From: a virus
IMG/VR virus record: IMGVR_UViG_3300034198_000359
Location: 1-24,276 of that record
Direction: 5' to 3' (one strand)
Length of the DNA: 24,276 bases
Shown here: piece by piece, positions 24,217-24,276 of the stretch
Layout: every line of letters starts with the position of its first letter
How positions within the stretch are numbered: the first letter of the stretch is position 1
Notes under the pieces: generated by a model
Told to the model about the DNA's origin: nothing
The model's input: only the letters and a program-made list of their open reading frames with translations
Database searches by the model: none
Translations under genes and position numbers: made by a program

Positions 24217-24276
24217 ATGTGGATTGAAAAAGGTAGATGGTTATTTACTGCAGGTTTGCGTAATCGTTCTATATCA
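24217..24276 (+). CDS. Start of a further gene (truncated by window end)
   Basis: ATG 24217 lies two bases after the stop of the protease gene and stays open to the window end (20 codons, MWIEKGRWLFTAGLRNRSIS). GGGGATAAG at 24207-24215 may serve as a ribosome site. The close spacing suggests co-transcription with the proteasome-like gene, so its full product would be of interest as a possible partner. It is too short to identify. Confidence 0.45.
   Translation, partial: MWIEKGRWLFTAGLRNRSIS

Overview
The window reads as part of the genome of a tailed double-stranded DNA phage, covering the late (virion and lysis) genes and the beginning of a second module. Almost every gene is on the + strand. 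Genes are packed with stop/start overlaps (TAATG, ATGA) or with short gaps holding AAGGAG-type ribosome sites. Base composition is moderately AT-rich. There is no tape-measure or tail-tube gene, a T7-gp12-like beta-propeller protein is present, and very large candidate ejection proteins are encoded, so I infer a podovirus-like particle. The HslV/proteasome-like gene, the zinc-ribbon family, a CHAP endolysin, an r1t-like holin and a DUF2746-like membrane protein resemble genes seen in phages of Actinobacteria. A low-GC freshwater actinobacterium is a reasonable but unproven host guess.

Layout. 1-974: C-terminal part of the portal protein. 991-1796: three small genes. 1797-9093: three large helical proteins (1542, 479 and 400 aa), probably internal or ejection proteins. 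9094-9222: structured leader. 9223-10653: scaffold and N4-gp56-like major capsid protein, followed by two hairpins. 10724-12118: a run of tiny head or connector genes. 12118-18258: adsorption apparatus, with a BppU-like beta protein, a collagen-like fibre, a family-2 glycosyltransferase, a connector-like protein, a second fibre sharing its C-terminal domain with the collagen-like one, an FN3/glycine-rich tip protein and a small Trp-rich protein. 18258-18782: a 2-oxoglutarate/Fe(II) dioxygenase.

18771-20019 looks like a moron insertion. It holds a minus-strand CxxCxxCC (YkgJ-type) gene and a plus-strand gene with its own extended -10 promoter, a perfect inverted repeat around the start of transcription and translation, and its own terminator. 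The late genes then resume with a tail propeller protein (20036-22240) and the lysis set (membrane protein, CHAP endolysin, holin), closed by a strong terminator at 23248. Beyond it, a minus-strand zinc-ribbon gene and a plus-strand proteasome-beta/HslV-like gene are divergently arranged around a 129-base control region. A last gene runs off the end.

Two points stand out. The first is the phage-encoded proteasome-like Ntn hydrolase with an intact Thr1/Asp17/Lys catalytic set. The second is a possible fibre-modification set: a Thr-rich collagen-like fibre directly followed by a glycosyltransferase, with a prolyl-hydroxylase-like dioxygenase in the same operon.
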